Source: Prostheceraeus crozeri (Eukaryota > Platyhelminthes > Polycladida > Euryleptidae). From it: a DNA stretch of 64,000 nt. The position numbers were made by a program, and so were the translations under genes. Below, piece by piece: positions 8,404-16,929 of this stretch; position 1 is the first letter of the stretch, and each line of letters opens with the position of its first letter. The stretch lies in contig CAJQUW010016990.1 of assembly GCA_907163375.1 (NCBI GenBank), forward strand, positions 1 through 64,000. The letters are read 5' to 3'. A model generated the notes under the pieces. The model made no database searches, was not told the DNA's origin, and was given only the letters and a program-made list of their open reading frames with translations.

Positions 8404-9112
8404 AAATACTGTTTTAATATTGGTAACAAGATGCTACAAAATGGCGATATGTTTTTTCTTATATTTGCTGAAACTCTTCCACCTTTAACAGATTTTCTAA
8501 TATAATTTCTAGCCCATAAATCTATATGAGAATGAATATTTATATTGTCATTTTGTACGCTTTTCATCCAACCGTTAAATGTTAAAGCAGAGGATGTCAA
8601 ATTAGTAGTTATATCTTCACCAACTAAATCTTGCATAACATTATTACATTTGTAGATACAAAAAGCTAAAGAAAGAATATCGTTAACTAAATATGGTCTC
8701 CATTCATTTTCTTTTTCTTTATAATTTTCATGTGTTATGTCTCCAATTTCATAATTTAATTTACACACATTCGTAGGAATTTTAAATTCTCACACCATTT
8801 AGAAAGACTTGTTTTTACATGTTGATAACTACATTTCATTATAATAGTTTGAAGTGCTAATTTACCTGAAGGTGAATCTTTTTTCATATTGTTTTTAAAT
8901 CTAAAAGATTTTTGAATGTATCTACTAACACATTCAGTTGTATAAGGATTTTGTAATGAAGCAGTCAATATTCCTCTTGAAGTTTTAAGAGGCGGTTTAG
9001 ATAATTTAAAATTAGCTTTTATCGGAAAATAGGAATCAAAACCTGATGAATTGTGAGCTATTAAAGTTACTCTAGAATAATTAAATTTTCCAAGAGTTTT
9101 AAAAAATTGATG

Positions 9113-9146
9113 GATCGGACATACGTCCTCTGGGTTTCCCCCGATC
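9113..9146. repeat. double-hairpin mini-repeat inside PolB
   Basis: GATC, GGAC-ATAC-GTCC, TCT, GGG-TTT-CCC, then CCGATC. In frame. The GGG/CCC stem is a further compensated variant. GATC flanks it on both sides. Confidence 0.78.
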
Positions 9147-10507
9147 GAACATTCATCATCCTCAGTTCTCGTAAATATTTTCACACAATTTTGAAGTTTA
9201 TTAAATTCTAATTCAGTTAAATTATTATACTCATTAATCTGTTTTTTAAGTTTTTTAATTTCATCTTCATCTTTTGATCGTTTAATTTTAATCATATCAC
9301 TTAGCAAACGTGTTTCTAATTCTTTCAATCTTTGTTTCGGTAAACAACATATAAATTTATTAAAATTAATAGCTCCTACAGCGTAAGGAATAGGATGAGC
9401 TGTTGAACAGTTAGGATCGGGAAAAGTTTCGAGATCCCAAATATATGTTGAACCATAGTCAATTTTTTTCTTTGTTATGATTTTATATGGACGCGTTGTT
9501 AGATTTTCATCAGTAACTGTTTTATATATAGGTTTGAAATTATTTTCAATTTCTCTAATAGCTTTTAATTTATGAGATTTATTAATTAAACAATAGTGAC
9601 CAATTGTTGAACCTGCGTGAAAATAATTGTAATAAACATAATTATGAAACGTTTCAATTCCTCTAGGATTTAAATGACGATTGGCAGGACTATAATATTG
9701 AACACATTCTCCAAAATATTTATTGAATTGAGAAAATTTACAGTTTGACATTACTCCTGTTCTGGATGTGGCTTTCTCTTTATATAAAAAATTATTAAAC
9801 ATTTCTTTCATCATTTCTCCTTGTTCTTCATTAAAACCTCGTAAAACATTATAACATTTAATAAAACAAAAATCTTCAGAAGGAATATAACAATATTCAC
9901 CGAAATATTCTTTGATTCTATATTTCATATTAATCCCTGCCCCTCTATGCGATCTTTGTACTAACTTCATTCCAAAATCTTCATATTTAATATTACCTGT
10001 AAAAATCCATTCGTTAGCATCGGATTTCTCATCCAGATTCGAAAACCATGTTTCAAATGATTTTTTATTATAGAAGGTTACGTAAAAATTTTGAATTATA
10101 TTTTCCTGATCTTTAAGAACTTTTCCAAGTAAATTAATAATTTTACCATTTGCTAAAAGTTTCCGCATATCATTTACTACATTAATAAAAGATACATTTT
10201 CATATTTAATTTCATTTGGATTAAATAAATTACATAAATCATCACCAAGTTCATCCTTAATTCTATCATCAAAAAAGATATCAGTAATAGGGGTTTCTAA
10301 TATTTCTTTTGTTCCACTTTTCTGTTTTTTAGTATTACGTCTAATACTACGCCTAGTACGTTTCTGTTTTTAATACGTTTACTACGTTTACTATGTTTAA
10401 TTTGCGCATCAAACTCAGCAGTTTGTTTCTTGATTAATTCATCAATCCTAGAGGTTTGTCAGAGAGACATTTCACGATTCATATTTTTTAAAAGAAAAAA
10501 TGAATTT

Positions 10508-10836
10508 TTACATAGAACCTCGGTTCCGTTTTTGCATATACACAGGAATATGTAATTGATGTAATGTTTCTAATTCATGTGCTGTTAAATGTTCTTTCTT
10601 AACCAACCACCATAAATTATTATACGCCAAAAATACTCGGAAACTTCTTAAACAAAGTAGAAAGTCTTTTGTTTTAACACACGGTTTAATACCATGTTTT
10701 GTTTATAATCTGTAACGAGCGCTACGTATTTATGATGATAATAAAATCTAACTACTTTCTTCGAATTTACAGGATTTGTAGGATGACGATAATCTTTTAA
10801 AACTGGTACATGCTCTATCTTATAATCATTCAACAT
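10508..10836 (-). pseudogene. small unrecognised ORF of the element, broken
   Basis: The start is chosen at MLNDYKIEHVPVLKDY, preceded by an A-rich leader, rather than at an upstream Met in hydrophobic AT-rich sequence. Basic, His/Tyr-rich sequence follows (KKVVRFYYHHKYVALVTDY). Coding-quality sequence continues to an end at about 10508 (LTAHELETLHQLHIPVYMQK). There is one apparent break. It lies between the ATPase and PolB genes. No family is recognised. Confidence 0.4.
10515..10526. repeat. hairpin repeat at the end of the small ORF
   Basis: GAACC-TC-GGTTC, a perfect 5-bp stem, encoding the last codons of the small ORF. No clear second hairpin. Confidence 0.55.
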
Positions 10837-10889
10837 ATTTTTTTTTATTTTTATTAACAAAAAATTTATAAGAAAAAATTGTTCGATCA

Positions 10890-10951
10890 CTCCTCGAAAA
10901 TATTTTCTATAACTCTTTCACTCCTCGAAAATATTTTCTATAACTCTTTCA
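10890..10951. repeat. 31-bp direct tandem duplication at the ATPase 3' end
   Basis: Two identical 31-base units, starting CTCCTCGAAAATATT and ending CTCTTTCA, abut exactly at 10920/10921. The inner copy encodes the last codons of the ATPase; the outer copy lies beyond its stop. A recent slippage-type duplication. Confidence 0.88.
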
Positions 10952-11685
10952 TGAATTTTTTTATCAATATTAATTGTGATAAATCCATAATCTTTTGACC
11001 AAGCATTGTTACACGATTGTTTAAATTCATCTTTATTTCTTACACATAAATCTCTTAACAAATCACTTAAGTTTCTTGCATTTATTTCAAATAGTATAAA
11101 TATATTTGCATTCTTTCTAATAACACTTCCGTCTAATGAATACATACTTTGTGTTAAATAAAATACACTACAGTTATTATGTCTACCTCTTGTGAAATAA
11201 TTTCTCTGAACTGACTGATTTCTATCATTAACACAATCATCAAAAATTACACAATGTTTCATTGTTTTATCTAGTTTACTAGGATCTTGCATATTACCAC
11301 TATCATCTATTAATTGTATTTTTATATGCTTATTTTTATTAGATTCTACTAACTGATTATTTTTTGTTGCTTCTTCACACCACGAACTAATTTCTTCTTC
11401 ATATTCAGATTTTTCATATTCTTTGAATAATGAAGCAATTGCTGTTTTTTTAGGATTATTTTCAAATCCATAATTTAAAAATTGATAGACGGGTTGCTCT
11501 GCTGTTGTTGTATAAATTATAAGATTGTTGTAATCCAAAAAATTTGGAGTCGTTAAAATTTTAAATAATAGATATGTTTTTCCACATCCTGATCTTCCAC
11601 AAATAACTGACAAAACTTTATTAGATAAATTTGGATGATGATTAAATTTAAGTTTTTTTTTATTTAATGGAGGTAGTTCACTCAT
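10918..11685 (-). CDS. DNA-packaging ATPase (FtsK/HerA, A32-like)
   Basis: 255 codons, open. Walker A is CGRSGCGKTYLL (about residues 29-40). Walker B is HCVIFDDCV (about 163-171). It is followed by the sensor-like stretch FTRGRHNNCSVFYLTQS typical of Polinton and giant-virus packaging ATPases. In the family it drives genome entry into the preformed capsid. The size is normal for the family. The start follows TTATTAAAAAATG. It lies between the penton-like gene and PolB, all on the minus strand, with short AT-only spacers. Confidence 0.9.
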   Translation of the reverse strand: MSELPPLNKKKLKFNHHPNLSNKVLSVICGRSGCGKTYLLFKILTTPNFLDYNNLIIYTTTAEQPVYQFLNYGFENNPKKTAIASLFKEYEKSEYEEEISSWCEEATKNNQLVESNKNKHIKIQLIDDSGNMQDPSKLDKTMKHCVIFDDCVNDRNQSVQRNYFTRGRHNNCSVFYLTQSMYSLDGSVIRKNANIFILFEINARNLSDLLRDLCVRNKDEFKQSCNNAWSKDYGFITINIDKKIHERVIENIFEE

Positions 11686-11773
11686 TTTTTAATAAAAAAA
11701 TTTATTTTTATTTTTTTTATTTTTTGTTTCTAAAGAAGAAGAAAATTAAACTTCTCTAGCTTCGCGTGGGAGT

Positions 11774-12562
11774 TTATACCTCCCGAACCAAAAGATCTAT
11801 CATAATCTCTTCACCTCCAAAATTTATTTCTTGTCCTTTTTCATCAGTGATTCTAATGTTAATGTTGTTAATAGTTTTTCTTGTAATAGGAAAATATATT
11901 AATGTTTGTGGAAATACATTTAATCTATAACCAATGGGTTCAGTAAAAGCTGGAAAACTGAATATTAAATTTGATAATTTACCATTTATATATCCTCCTT
12001 CAATAATGTCACAATGTACAACAATTGAATTTATTTCAGTTATTTTTGGAATCTTCTCACCTAAATGATAACCTTGACTATAGGTTTGTTTATTAAATCC
12101 TAATAGCTTTGACAATGATCTACCATGATTAAAATCAACTTGATGATTTTCGTCTAAAGTAAGAGAAAATTTATTAACTGCCGGTTCAACTGCAAAATGT
12201 AATTGTTTCTTATCTTTAAATGGTATACCTAAATGTCTCTTAATTTCATTTGATATTGTTTCAACTTCGTAAGAACCAGGAAGAAAAGTTAATATTTTCC
12301 ATGTTTTGCCTTTATCAGTAGAATATCTAAATTGATCATTCACATCTTTGATAACGTTTTGAATAGTGTTAAATGTGGAGAAACTAGTCAATGCAATTTG
12401 ATAATTTTTATTTTGTTCCAAATGTAGAATGGGTTCTAAATTACAAGTGTGTGATGAAGTAGTTGTTATAATTTTTAACGTCGTACTAAATTTTGATGAA
12501 CCCAAAATCTCTGTCAAATTTTCTAAATGATTATTAATTTTGTCTAAATCTGCTGAACACAT
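11774..12562 (-). CDS. penton-like minor capsid protein (single jelly roll)
   Basis: 262 codons, open. The C-terminal third shows the pattern of Polinton/adintovirus pentons: YRLNVFPQTLIYFPI, then a strand pair in NNINIRITDEKGQEINFGGEEIMIDLLVREV. The N-terminal half has a strand-rich region with KNYQIALTSFSTFNTI and a GSYEVETISNEIKRHL helix, as in these proteins. It would occupy the fivefold vertices of the shell. The start follows AGTTTAAAAATG. A GGGAG...CTCCC inverted repeat lies at the extreme 3' end (11768-11784). Confidence 0.72.
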   Translation of the reverse strand: MCSADLDKINNHLENLTEILGSSKFSTTLKIITTTSSHTCNLEPILHLEQNKNYQIALTSFSTFNTIQNVIKDVNDQFRYSTDKGKTWKILTFLPGSYEVETISNEIKRHLGIPFKDKKQLHFAVEPAVNKFSLTLDENHQVDFNHGRSLSKLLGFNKQTYSQGYHLGEKIPKITEINSIVVHCDIIEGGYINGKLSNLIFSFPAFTEPIGYRLNVFPQTLIYFPITRKTINNINIRITDEKGQEINFGGEEIMIDLLVREV

Positions 12563-12590
12563 TTTTAAACTAAAAAAATTAAATAAATAT

Positions 12591-12669
12591 TATAGATAAA
12601 AATCGTAGATAAAAATCATAGATAAAAATCATAGATAAAAATCATAAATAAAAATCATAGATAAAAATT
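12591..12669. repeat. 13-bp AT-rich tandem repeat
   Basis: About six units of ATAGATAAAAATC with few differences fill the spacer between the penton-like gene and the next gene upstream, reaching its stop codon. Confidence 0.85.
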
Positions 12670-13495
12670 AGAAACAACATATTTCAGCTACACTTTTATA
12701 ATCCTCTTCATTTAGAATCTTCTTTTCTAACAGTCTTTTCAATATAGCATGAATTTCATTGAAACTAGAATTATGTCCTTCTTTTATTGCAGATATTAAA
12801 ATATTTAATCTATTTAGTAATTCTTGTGGATCATCTGGTAAAAATATGGTTGTTTCTGTTTTCTGTTTTTCAGATAAACCTTTTCCTACTTTAACTCCCG
12901 TTGATAATAAATTTTCTAATTGTTTATAACGTCTAAGAGTTTTTACTGCACCAACTCTATCTAACATAGCTTTATATTTTATAAGATCATCTACAGCATA
13001 ATTATTTAAATCTGCTCCTCTTAAAAGATTAACAAAATTTCTATCTAAATTAAAAGGAGATTTATCTGGTGAAAAAACTAAACCTCGAAAAGGTTGTGGA
13101 AATATTTCTTTTTGTCCGAGATAAAATCTAGGTATTGTTTTTCCATCTATAAATGAAATAGAATGTTCAAATTGCATAGATTTTGGTAATTTCTTATTAA
13201 TGTTTGATTCTAGTAATCCATAGTCATCTAATATAGTTTTGTGCTCTGGATCTGTTATATCAATTTGTTTATCATTATTTGTACTTTCTTTTTCAAGAGT
13301 TTTAAATGGTTTCATAGTTTTCTCAAAATCAGTTTTTACTTGCTCGGTTTGCTGCATTTTTTCAAACATATCAGATTGAATACCAGCTTTTATCATTCTA
13401 TGTTGAAGATGATTTTCTTTCATAATTTTTCTTTGTTTTATTAACTCTTCTAATTTTTTTATTCTTTTGAAATTATCAGCTCTAATTTTATCCAT
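12668..13495 (-). CDS. unrecognised element protein, helical N-terminus
   Basis: About 275 codons from the Met preceded by ATTTTAAAAATG. The frame is open further upstream to 13561, but the leader favours the internal Met (MDKIRADNFKRIKKLEELI). The first 80 residues are highly charged and helical. The middle (SISFIDGKTIPRFYLGQKEIFPQPFRGLVFSP) looks like a folded strand-rich domain. A C-terminal helical part ends in Cys-Cys-Phe. No catalytic motif is seen. Proteins of this kind in adenovirus-like elements may be virion or terminal proteins, but that is a guess. Confidence 0.6.
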   Translation of the reverse strand: MDKIRADNFKRIKKLEELIKQRKIMKENHLQHRMIKAGIQSDMFEKMQQTEQVKTDFEKTMKPFKTLEKESTNNDKQIDITDPEHKTILDDYGLLESNINKKLPKSMQFEHSISFIDGKTIPRFYLGQKEIFPQPFRGLVFSPDKSPFNLDRNFVNLLRGADLNNYAVDDLIKYKAMLDRVGAVKTLRRYKQLENLLSTGVKVGKGLSEKQKTETTIFLPDDPQELLNRLNILISAIKEGHNSSFNEIHAILKRLLEKKILNEEDYKSVAEICCF

Positions 13496-13616
13496 TTTTA
13501 AAATATAATATTTGAATTTTGTGGTAACATTGGAATACAGCAAAAACATTTTACTGAACAAATTATTTTTTTATTGCTTTGTTGTTTGACATCTTTTCGT
13601 TTAAAGTTTTCTCGTT

Positions 13617-14267
13617 TTAAGTTTTTTTTAATAAAGTTTTGCTTAAATTTTCGCTTAAAGTTTTTAGCTCTTCTAAAAAAATTTTGTCATTTTCTTCATT
13701 AGAAATTTTACCATCACTCGAAATTTTGCCATCCTGTTTATTCTTATCATCAACTTTTTCGGACTTTAAATGAAATGGCGTTTTATTAGCTTCATTAGCT
13801 ATTTGATCAAATTTTTCAATCTCATCTAACGTAATAACATTATCATCACATACTCTTTGAAAGTAGTAATGTAGTTTATCATAGACTTCTTTAATATGTA
13901 AATGCTTAGTTTTTAATGATTTTCGTTTCTTAGTTATTAAAGATTTATCTAACATTGTAACAAGTGAAGTTGCAAAAACACCCGTACCTGTTAAAGCTGT
14001 AGCAACTACTGGAATTACTAAAACACCTGAAGATATAACAATTGTTAAAGCACCTAAACTTATTGTTAAGAATATGCCAATTCCTTGTGTTACATTCTTA
14101 ACTTTAGACCATCTCTTTCTTAATTTATTATAATGTTCTAATCTAAGTAATAATTGGGATTCCTTATCTTTCATATAACGTACTCTATCTTTGTGTTTTG
14201 CAATATCCATTTCATATGATAATGAAGGATATATTCTTGCGGTTTCATCCACTTTTGTTTCTTCCAT
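13617..14267 (-). CDS. unrecognised membrane protein of the element
   Basis: About 216 codons from the Met in MEETKVDETARIYPSL, chosen because it follows TCTTTAAAAATG; an upstream Met at 14291 is less likely. Two hydrophobic segments around residues 63-105 (GIGIFLTISLGALTIVISSG and VLVIPVVATALTGTGVFATS) are followed by a charged, Lys/Asp-rich tail. Probably a two-pass membrane protein or a hairpin inserted in a virion membrane. It is the first minus-strand gene of the block. No family recognised. Confidence 0.6.
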   Translation of the reverse strand: MEETKVDETARIYPSLSYEMDIAKHKDRVRYMKDKESQLLLRLEHYNKLRKRWSKVKNVTQGIGIFLTISLGALTIVISSGVLVIPVVATALTGTGVFATSLVTMLDKSLITKKRKSLKTKHLHIKEVYDKLHYYFQRVCDDNVITLDEIEKFDQIANEANKTPFHLKSEKVDDKNKQDGKISSDGKISNEENDKIFLEELKTLSENLSKTLLKKT

Positions 14268-14338
14268 TTTTAAAGAAATATTTTTAGTCACATGTTATAT
14301 TTTAAAAACCTAAAAGATAGATAAAATTCATGAATTTG

Positions 14339-14520
14339 AAATTCTCAACTTTTATGATTTTCGGTGTCCGGTTTTACATGACCTGGAACGGTCATGATTT
14401 AAGCGAGAAAATTGTAATTCACAAATTTTGAGATTCTTAACTTTTATGATTTTTTCGGTGTCCTGCAACGGTCATGATTTAAGCGGGGGTGAAAATTGTA
14501 ATTCTCAAATTTTAAGATTT
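14339..14520. repeat. duplicated AT-rich block at the right side of the element
   Basis: Two imperfect direct copies, about 90 bp each, share CTTTTATGATTTT, CGGTGTCC and AACGGTCATGATTTAAGCG. They lie after the last element gene. They could be part of the element's terminal repeat or of a neighbouring repeat. A GGCC-TTC-GGCC hairpin follows at 14574-14584. Confidence 0.7.
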
Positions 14521-14600
14521 TGAAAAATTTGAAAAATTGGGTATTTTTAAAAACGCTTAAATTTTCGCCCTTCGGCCTTCGGCCACGTGAAATTTGAAGT

Positions 14601-15542
14601 CTACCTAAATTTTTGAAATTTTGAAATTTTGATTTTTTTGAAAAAACCCGCAAAAGTGTGACATCCGGCGCAAGCGAAGCGAAGCAAAGCGAAGCGAAGC
14701 GTCGCGCCGGATGTCACACTATATACTACTTCCAACACTTGCACCTTCTCCTTCAACTCTTTCACAATACGCCTCATACGGATATTCTCATCCGCCACCT
14801 CCTTACATCGCACCTCCTTCATTTTCAGCTCACTCAACTCGTCCAGCACTCTCTCATTCACCTTCTTCAAACTTTCATACCGATCAAGCAACAAAGCATG
14901 TGCCGCTTGCTGCGACACATGCTTCTTCTCCATATCCTCATCCCACCGCGCCAACTGCTTCCTTAACCCACCACCCTTCACTATTGGGGAAGATGAGCTC
15001 TGCGGGGGGTCGGTAATAACAATATTGGATACCTCCGAGGAAGAAGAGCTCAACTTCCTGACACGCTTCCTCACTCGCTCCCTATCAAATTCCACATCAT
15101 CCTCATCATCACTCTCAAACACTCTCTTCCGCCACTTCTCAGCCTTCAAACCGGCCACAGCATTCTCTACCTCATTCTCCACAGCATTCCCACTAGCATT
15201 CTCAACAACATTCCCACTAGCATTCTCAACAACATTCTCGGCCTCAGGTTTCTTGGCCTCTTTCTCTTTCCTCAACATTCGCTCCTTCTCAGCATTCATC
15301 AACTCCACAAATCTCAAATCGTTCACCAACCCTCCTGTACACCCACCATGCCTCACATAGAAATCGGCCTCCTGCCCAACAACCAACAACACCCTGCACT
15401 TCACACAGGCAACCCTACTCAGGATAACCATGTGGTCGGTCCCTGCCTTCTTAATGTGGTCCTTGAGTCCGTCTCGGCGGTTGATCCGACCGCACACACA
15501 CATTTTGATGTGGAATTTTTTATTTTTGTCATTGTTGACCAT
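14601..15542 (-). CDS. unrecognised zinc-finger/coiled-coil protein, 313 codons
   Basis: The start has a good context (CCATGG). The N-terminus has a Cys/His array (CVCGRINRRDGLKDHIKKAGTDH, written in parts: CVCGRINRRDGL and DHIKKAGTDH; then CVKCR and GGCTGG) suggesting one or two zinc-binding units. Next come an imperfect VENASGN repeat, an acidic patch (ESDDEDD), a basic patch (RERVRKRVRK), a Ser run and a long C-terminal coiled coil. The last 25 or so codons run through a perfect DNA hairpin (14656-14720) and AT-rich sequence, so the natural end was probably earlier, near KVQVLEVV. GC content is clearly higher than in the element to the left, so it is probably not part of it. It may belong to another mobile element or be a host DNA-binding gene. 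Confidence 0.55.
   Translation of the reverse strand: MVNNDKNKKFHIKMCVCGRINRRDGLKDHIKKAGTDHMVILSRVACVKCRVLLVVGQEADFYVRHGGCTGGLVNDLRFVELMNAEKERMLRKEKEAKKPEAENVVENASGNVVENASGNAVENEVENAVAGLKAEKWRKRVFESDDEDDVEFDRERVRKRVRKLSSSSSEVSNIVITDPPQSSSSPIVKGGGLRKQLARWDEDMEKKHVSQQAAHALLLDRYESLKKVNERVLDELSELKMKEVRCKEVADENIRMRRIVKELKEKVQVLEVVYSVTSGATLRFALLRFACAGCHTFAGFFKKIKISKFQKFR
14656..14720. repeat. perfect 17-bp hairpin with GAAGC-repeat loop
   Basis: The arm AGTGTGACATCCGGCGC (14656-14672) is exactly inverted at 14704-14720. The 31-base loop is a run of AAGCG-type pentamers. It lies at the 3' end of the 313-codon ORF. It could be a miniature inverted-repeat insertion or a terminator-like structure. Confidence 0.92.
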
Positions 15543-15609
15543 GGCTGAGATTTCTGGTTAACTGTAAGATGAAATTAGTATAATGAAATTAGTATAAGTT
15601 TTGAATCAT

Positions 15610-16451
15610 GTAGTATACAGCCTAAAGCATAACACTTAGTGAGGAATGATAGATTTGAGTATAGTGAGTGGCACTCGATCCCGTCGACAGCCCGAAGGCC
15701 TTGTACTGATCACTAGGGAAGTGAGAGATCTTCCCCGATACCCGCTATTTACAGCTGAAGACATCATTGTCACTGCCCCGAAGTGGTAACAGCAACGCCG
15801 AGCCAAAGGTAGTGATCAGTAGCTGGGATCTAACCCCTCAAAGCTGCCTTAGACTTAATTTTCAATTTCAAATCTGATAGCAGATTTGAATGTAGTATAC
15901 GGCCTAAAACATAACACTTAGTGAGGAATGATAGATTTGAGTATAGTGAGTGGCACTCGATCCCGTCGACAGCCCGAAGGCCTTGTACTGATCACTAGGG
16001 AAGTGAACGATCTTCCCCGATACCCGCTATTTACAGCTTAAGACATCATTGTCACTGCCCCGAAGTGGTAACAGCAACGCCGAGCCAAAGGTAGTGATCA
16101 GTAGCTGGGATCTAACCCCTCAAAGCTGCCTTAGACTTAATTTTCAATTTCAAATCTGATAGCAGATTTGAATGTAGTATACGGCCTAAAACATAACACT
16201 TAGTGAGGAATGATAGATTTGAGTATAGTGAGTGGCACTCGATCCCGTCGACAGCCCGAAGGCCTTGTACTGATCACTAGGGAAGTGAAAGATCTTCCCC
16301 GATACCCGCTATTTACAGCTTAAGACATCATTGTCACTGCCCCGTAGTGGTAACAGCAACGCCGAGCCAAAGGTAGTGATCAGTAGCTGGAATCTAACCC
16401 CTCAAAGCTGCCTTAGACTTAGTTAAATTTCAAATCTGATAGCAGATTTGA
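15610..16451. repeat. three tandem copies of a 282-bp repeat
   Basis: Units start at 15610, 15892 and 16174 with GTAGTATAC and are nearly identical. Each has AACACTTAGTGAGGAATGAT, CCCGTCGACAGCCCGAAGGC and a pair of inverted GTACTGATCACTA/TAGTGATCAGTA segments around the middle. No ORF spans a unit. On the minus strand GGGGTTAGATCCC is only loosely like a Pol III B box. Probably a satellite or an array of a small structured RNA gene or SINE. Confidence 0.93.
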
Positions 16452-16929
16452 TCTCAGCATACTTGAAAACCTCAGATTACATGTTAAAACTTTGAAAAAC
16501 TGAAAATAAAGAATTTTTTAAAAAAAATCCGCATTTTACTACTCATACTACTTTTAAAAATTTTTATCAGTAGTAAAGACATAATCAAACTCTATCACAC
16601 AAACCTTGAAGTAAGAAGATAGCTTGCCTACTTCAAAAGATAGAGTCCTTTGAAACACCCGATATCGGGAGCTCAGAGCGACGACCGTCGCTTACCTCGT
16701 CTTTCGATGAAGTGATCAGACTTACGTTGCCGGGGGTTTATATGCTCAGAAGAAAACTTAAAATGGCTCTATCTCCGAAAGTATTCATTGTAACGACATG
16801 CGGTATGTTGCAAACGATTCGTCTCATCATGCTCTATCATATGACACCTAAACCATTCTCATATGACTACGGGAAGTGGGTGGCTCAGCACATGGCCATG
16901 TAACATGCCACAAGTGAAAAAATTCCTAA
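16452..16929. other. no feature seen
   Basis: Unique-looking sequence with only short chance ORFs. The left part (to about 16560) is A/T-rich with poly-A and poly-T runs. Nothing supportable. Confidence 0.5.

Larger units (their letters stand above)
6948..10485 (-). pseudogene. protein-primed family B DNA polymerase (Polinton PolB), broken
   Basis: Exonuclease motif I reads WDLETFPD and motif II HNSSGFDSYF. Polymerase motif A reads DATSLYPSAM, motif B KLLMNSLYGKTVQK and motif C YTDTDSIYI, in the right order from high to low coordinates. The length, over 1000 codons, and the motif spacing fit the protein-primed PolB of Polintons, adintoviruses and bidnaviruses, which copies linear genomes from a terminal protein. 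Similarity spans several reading frames, with about three breaks. Two GC-rich mini-repeat insertions (8341-8403 and 9113-9146) lie inside it in frame. The upstream limit is set by an ATG following the shared A-rich leader. Confidence 0.9.
1..14338. mobile_element. Polinton/adintovirus-like integrated element, incomplete
   Basis: AT-rich, tightly packed block with the Polinton/Maverick-adintovirus gene set: integrase, double-jelly-roll major capsid, penton-like minor capsid, packaging ATPase, protein-primed DNA polymerase B and small virion-type proteins. All genes run on the minus strand except a divergent plus-strand ORF at 5399-6721 and a partial one at the left edge. I found no adenovirus-like cysteine protease, which may lie off the left edge or be absent. 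No terminal inverted repeats could be paired because the left end is outside the window; the right end is placed only where the packed coding stops. Several genes, at least polymerase, major capsid and two small ORFs, are broken, so this is a decayed copy. Decay is moderate, since many ORFs remain open. Confidence 0.88.

Noticed and set aside
11768-11784. GGGAG...CTCCC at the end of the penton-like gene as a mini-repeat
   Set aside because: The loop is 7 bases and there is no second hairpin; mentioned only within the gene entry.
14658-15548. Several plus-strand ORFs rich in Ser/Thr/Pro opposite the 313-codon ORF
   Set aside because: They mirror the codon bias of the minus-strand ORF, which has the zinc-type Cys/His pattern and a good start; the plus-strand readings are low complexity.
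15610-16451. 282-bp repeat as 5S rDNA or spliceosomal RNA array
   Set aside because: Lacks the 5S internal control region and the conserved boxes of U1-U6; the identity remains open.
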